From Bacillota bacterium (GTDB lineage Bacteria > Bacillota > Clostridia > Christensenellales > Aristaeellaceae), in contig JAEYRW010000165.1 of the NCBI GenBank assembly GCA_023435435.1, forward strand, positions 1 to 25,065: 25,065 bases of DNA. The letters are read 5' to 3'. The first letter of the stretch is position 1; the number at the start of each line of letters is the position of its first letter. Shown here piece after piece: positions 23,136-25,065 of the stretch. The notes beneath the pieces were generated by a model. It worked only from the letters and a program-made list of their open reading frames with translations, was not told where the DNA came from and searched no databases. The position numbers were made by a program, and so were the translations under genes.

Positions 23136-23957
23136 TCAGTCCAGCGCCAGCGACAAATATCCCGGCCCGTCCGTCCCGGCCGGCTGGGGAATGAGCCACC
23201 GGATCATCCCGAACGGCAGGCTGTTTCCCGGCAAACGGACGCGGTAAGACGCCGCCCCCGCGGCCCGATGAAGGATGGACAGCGCGTCGGAAATTCCCAT
23301 CCCCAGAAGCGCCAGCTCGCGAACGAGCACGCCGTCTCCGCACCGCTCCCAAAGTGCGCAGCCGACACCCTCGCCCAGCGTGAGCTTGGTCAGATTCATT
23401 CCCTCGCACGCGAAGGCCACGGCCCCTTCGTCCCACAGCGCGTAAAGCCCGGTTGCGGCAAAGGCCGCGTCCCGCATGCGCATGTACGTTCTCGGCTTGC
23501 AGGGCTCGAAGGCGCCCCCCGCCGGGAAGGGCGCCAGCGCGCGCGCCGCATAGTCCTTCACGTCGATGGAGAATGCCGTCCGGTACCCGCGCTTCGCGTA
23601 GTAACCGAACAGTCCCTCGGACGCGGGCACGAGAACGGACGCCGCGTCGCCGCGGGCGGCCATCTCCTCGTGCGCCCTGAAAAGAAGTTCCGTGGCGACG
23701 CCCCGGCCCCGAAAGGCAGGGTCGGTGGCCACGGCATAAACGTAGCGCGCGGGATATTCCGCGCCGCGTGCGATGAGGGTCATGGGCAGCATGGAGAGCA
23801 TGCCGCACAGAATGCCGTCCTCAACGGACACCAGCATGTTTTCGTCCTCGTGTCTGCGCGCGAAATAGCCCTCGACGGCTTCGGGCGGGTCCCCGAAGAT
23901 CAGGGCCCATAAGGCCATGAGCCGCGGACGGTCGCCCGGCTCGGCAAAGCGAATCAT
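23136..23957 (-). CDS. GNAT-family N-acetyltransferase with C-terminal extension (Eis-like layout)
   Basis: 273 residues. The N-terminal 140 residues are a GNAT domain: VYAVATDPAFRGRGVATELL is motif A and LFGYYAKRGYRTAF motif B. The rest (about 145-273) is a second domain with no motif I can name, in the way that Eis-type acetyltransferases carry a second GNAT-like and a sterol-carrier-like part. GGGAGTGAC lies just before the ATG at 23957. The upstream gene ends four bases before it, so the two are co-translated. The substrate is unknown. Confidence 0.8.
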   Translation of the reverse strand: MIRFAEPGDRPRLMALWALIFGDPPEAVEGYFARRHEDENMLVSVEDGILCGMLSMLPMTLIARGAEYPARYVYAVATDPAFRGRGVATELLFRAHEEMAARGDAASVLVPASEGLFGYYAKRGYRTAFSIDVKDYAARALAPFPAGGAFEPCKPRTYMRMRDAAFAATGLYALWDEGAVAFACEGMNLTKLTLGEGVGCALWERCGDGVLVRELALLGMGISDALSILHRAAGAASYRVRLPGNSLPFGMIRWLIPQPAGTDGPGYLSLALD

Positions 23958-23961
23958 TTTG

Positions 23962-24855
23962 TCACTCCCTCAAAATCGCCGCATATTTGTCCACGAGCCG
24001 CAAGGGATCGTAGGAAAGCTTCGCCTTGCGCAGACCCTCCACCCCCGCGTCCTCCTCGCGGTCGACGAACCGATAGTCCGCGCAGTTGTGCCTGACAAAC
24101 TCGCGGTTGATGATCTGATATGCCCCCTGCACGTCGGCAAACGCCTTTTCAAAGTGCACGAGGAACGTGTCGTCCGAAAGCGGATCGCCGATGGAAAAGG
24201 CCGTCACCCGCCCGCCCGCGCGGATCAGCCCGCCCGAAAGCCCCAGCTCGTCAAAGTGCCGCATCGCCTGCTCCACGGCACAGTATTCGCCGCTCAGGAG
24301 CTCATCCTGCTTGTCGTCGGAAGCAAGGTTCCATTCGAGGTTCATCCGCCGGACGGCGTCGAGATTTGACCCGGTGATGGGCTCATAGGTCCAGTCCGGG
24401 TAAGCTTCCACAAACCGGTTGATGTGGTTGCGCTTGGCGGCGAGTTTTTTGCCGGCGAGCGTCGAAAGCCGCTCGGCCTCATAGAGATAGTCCGCGTTTT
24501 GCCGGCAGGGAATAAAGTCAAACCTGCCCGGATAATTTTCTTCGAGCCATTCCTTGTCGCCCTGAAGCAGTGTGTTGAACCGAAGCGTGGTTCCGTGTTC
24601 CTTCGCGTCCTGGAAAATAGCCTCGACCACCGGCAAAAGCGGCCCGCGCCCGGTGGGAAAGAGGTAGCTTCCGCCGTCGGTTTCCGCCTTGATGACGGCG
24701 TAGTCGTCCACGCGCGCCGCGCGATAGGCGAAAAGGTAGCGCCAGACGTAACAGGTCGTAAAACTGTAGTCGAGGGAAGTGCGTCCGCCCAGCCGGAACA
24801 ACTCCGTCAGCCAATCCCGATCCTTCAGCGTGATTTCATGAAAGTGAAGTGCCAA
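23962..24855 (-). CDS. DUF2156 / phosphatidylglycerol lysyltransferase C-domain protein
   Basis: 297 residues, soluble. The middle part, with YLYEAERLSTLAGKKLAAKR and later NREFVRHNCADYRFVDREED, fits the PF09924 type domain of MprF, which moves an aminoacyl group from tRNA to phosphatidylglycerol. Here it stands alone without the MprF membrane domain, as in many Clostridia proteins of unknown role; a GNAT/FemXAB-like aminoacyl or acyl transfer is likely. The start is a TTG at 24855 after AAAAGGGG; the next in-frame Met is far inside. It forms a two-gene unit with the GNAT gene. Confidence 0.78.
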   Translation of the reverse strand: MALHFHEITLKDRDWLTELFRLGGRTSLDYSFTTCYVWRYLFAYRAARVDDYAVIKAETDGGSYLFPTGRGPLLPVVEAIFQDAKEHGTTLRFNTLLQGDKEWLEENYPGRFDFIPCRQNADYLYEAERLSTLAGKKLAAKRNHINRFVEAYPDWTYEPITGSNLDAVRRMNLEWNLASDDKQDELLSGEYCAVEQAMRHFDELGLSGGLIRAGGRVTAFSIGDPLSDDTFLVHFEKAFADVQGAYQIINREFVRHNCADYRFVDREEDAGVEGLRKAKLSYDPLRLVDKYAAILRE

Positions 24856-24891
24856 TCAAAATTTACCCCTTTTCACGCGTCATTTGCGCCT

Positions 24892-24900
24892 ATTATAGCA
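24892..24900 (-). promoter_or_regulatory. Extended -10 promoter of the DUF2156-GNAT pair
   Basis: TGCTATAAT on the minus strand (TATAAT at 24892-24897), 37 bases before the TTG start. The 17-base-distant -35 hexamer TATCTT is weak. Confidence 0.6.
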
Positions 24901-24962
24901 GATAACCTACCTTCAAGATACCGCACGCCACGTAAAATGAAGCGTCACACCCAAAAGTAAAA

Positions 24963-25065
24963 TCGGTCGGCCGGGGGCATAGGCCCCCCGACCGACCGAC
25001 GGATTCGTCCCAGTATGAGGTCCTCAAGGGCGCCAGCCCTTGAGCGGGAGCGCGAGGGCAGAGCC
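24963..25065 (+). repeat. Multi-hairpin intergenic repeat, copy C (cut by window end)
   Basis: GC stem 24963-24999 (TCGGTCGG with CCGACCGA plus an inner six pairs), stem CTCAAGGG/CCCTTGAG (25023-25044), then GCGGGAGCGCGAGGGCAGAGCC to the window end, nearly identical to copy B. The second arm of the last stem would lie beyond the window. Confidence 0.85.

Overview
The window reads as chromosomal DNA of a GC-rich member of the Bacillota, probably class Clostridia. The signs are the infC-rpmI-rplT operon with an L20-type leader and an AUU start, a Spo0B-type histidine kinase, a heterodimeric ABC exporter, an ECF-type S protein, strong purine-rich ribosome binding sites, several TTG/GTG starts, and sigma-A promoters (TATAAT, TTGACA-17-TATAAT) in AT-richer gaps between GC-rich genes. 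I cannot name a genus. No tRNA, rRNA, CRISPR array, phage gene or transposase was recognised.

Layout. 1-264: leader region with no gene I can support. 265-3808: two-gene heterodimeric ABC exporter closed by a terminator. 3927-11044: a block rich in cyclic-di-GMP-type proteins. It holds two tandem paralogous 7-TM GGDEF proteins, a 650-nt apparently transcribed leader, a PilT-type pilus ATPase, a SARP/BTAD-type regulator with a degenerate GGDEF-like C-terminus, and a GGDEF protein with probable PAS sensing regions. 11108-13993: a large intracellular glycoside hydrolase of GH106-like type. 13994-14189: a 196-bp MITE-like palindromic element whose target duplication coincides with the hydrolase stop codon. 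14357-15259 (minus): a Spo0B/CitA-type histidine kinase without an extracellular sensor domain. 15372-16686: an ECF-type S protein and a membrane-anchored methyltransferase. 16714-19829: a zinc uptake operon (znuA, zur-like, znuC, znuB) with a consensus promoter and an inverted-repeat operator over the start site. 20014-21300: infC-rpmI-rplT with promoter, leader and attenuator. 21381-21794: GNAT. 21958-24855 (minus): Gfo/Idh/MocA oxidoreductase, then a GNAT and a DUF2156 (phosphatidylglycerol lysyltransferase C-domain) protein as a pair.

Three intergenic copies of a multi-hairpin repeat (19850-19970 minus, 21826-21952 plus, 24963-25065 plus, cut by the window end) share a frame. The arm sequence of one stem differs between copies while pairing is kept.

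How genes may work together. The 3.9-11 kb block could form a c-di-GMP and surface-motility circuit: membrane and PAS-type cyclases make the messenger, PilT powers pilus retraction, and the BTAD protein, which keeps an RxxD I-site-like motif but has lost GGDEF, could be a transcriptional receptor. This is inference. The zinc operon is self-contained: a Fur/Zur-type repressor encoded in the operon probably acts on the operator at 16776-16802.
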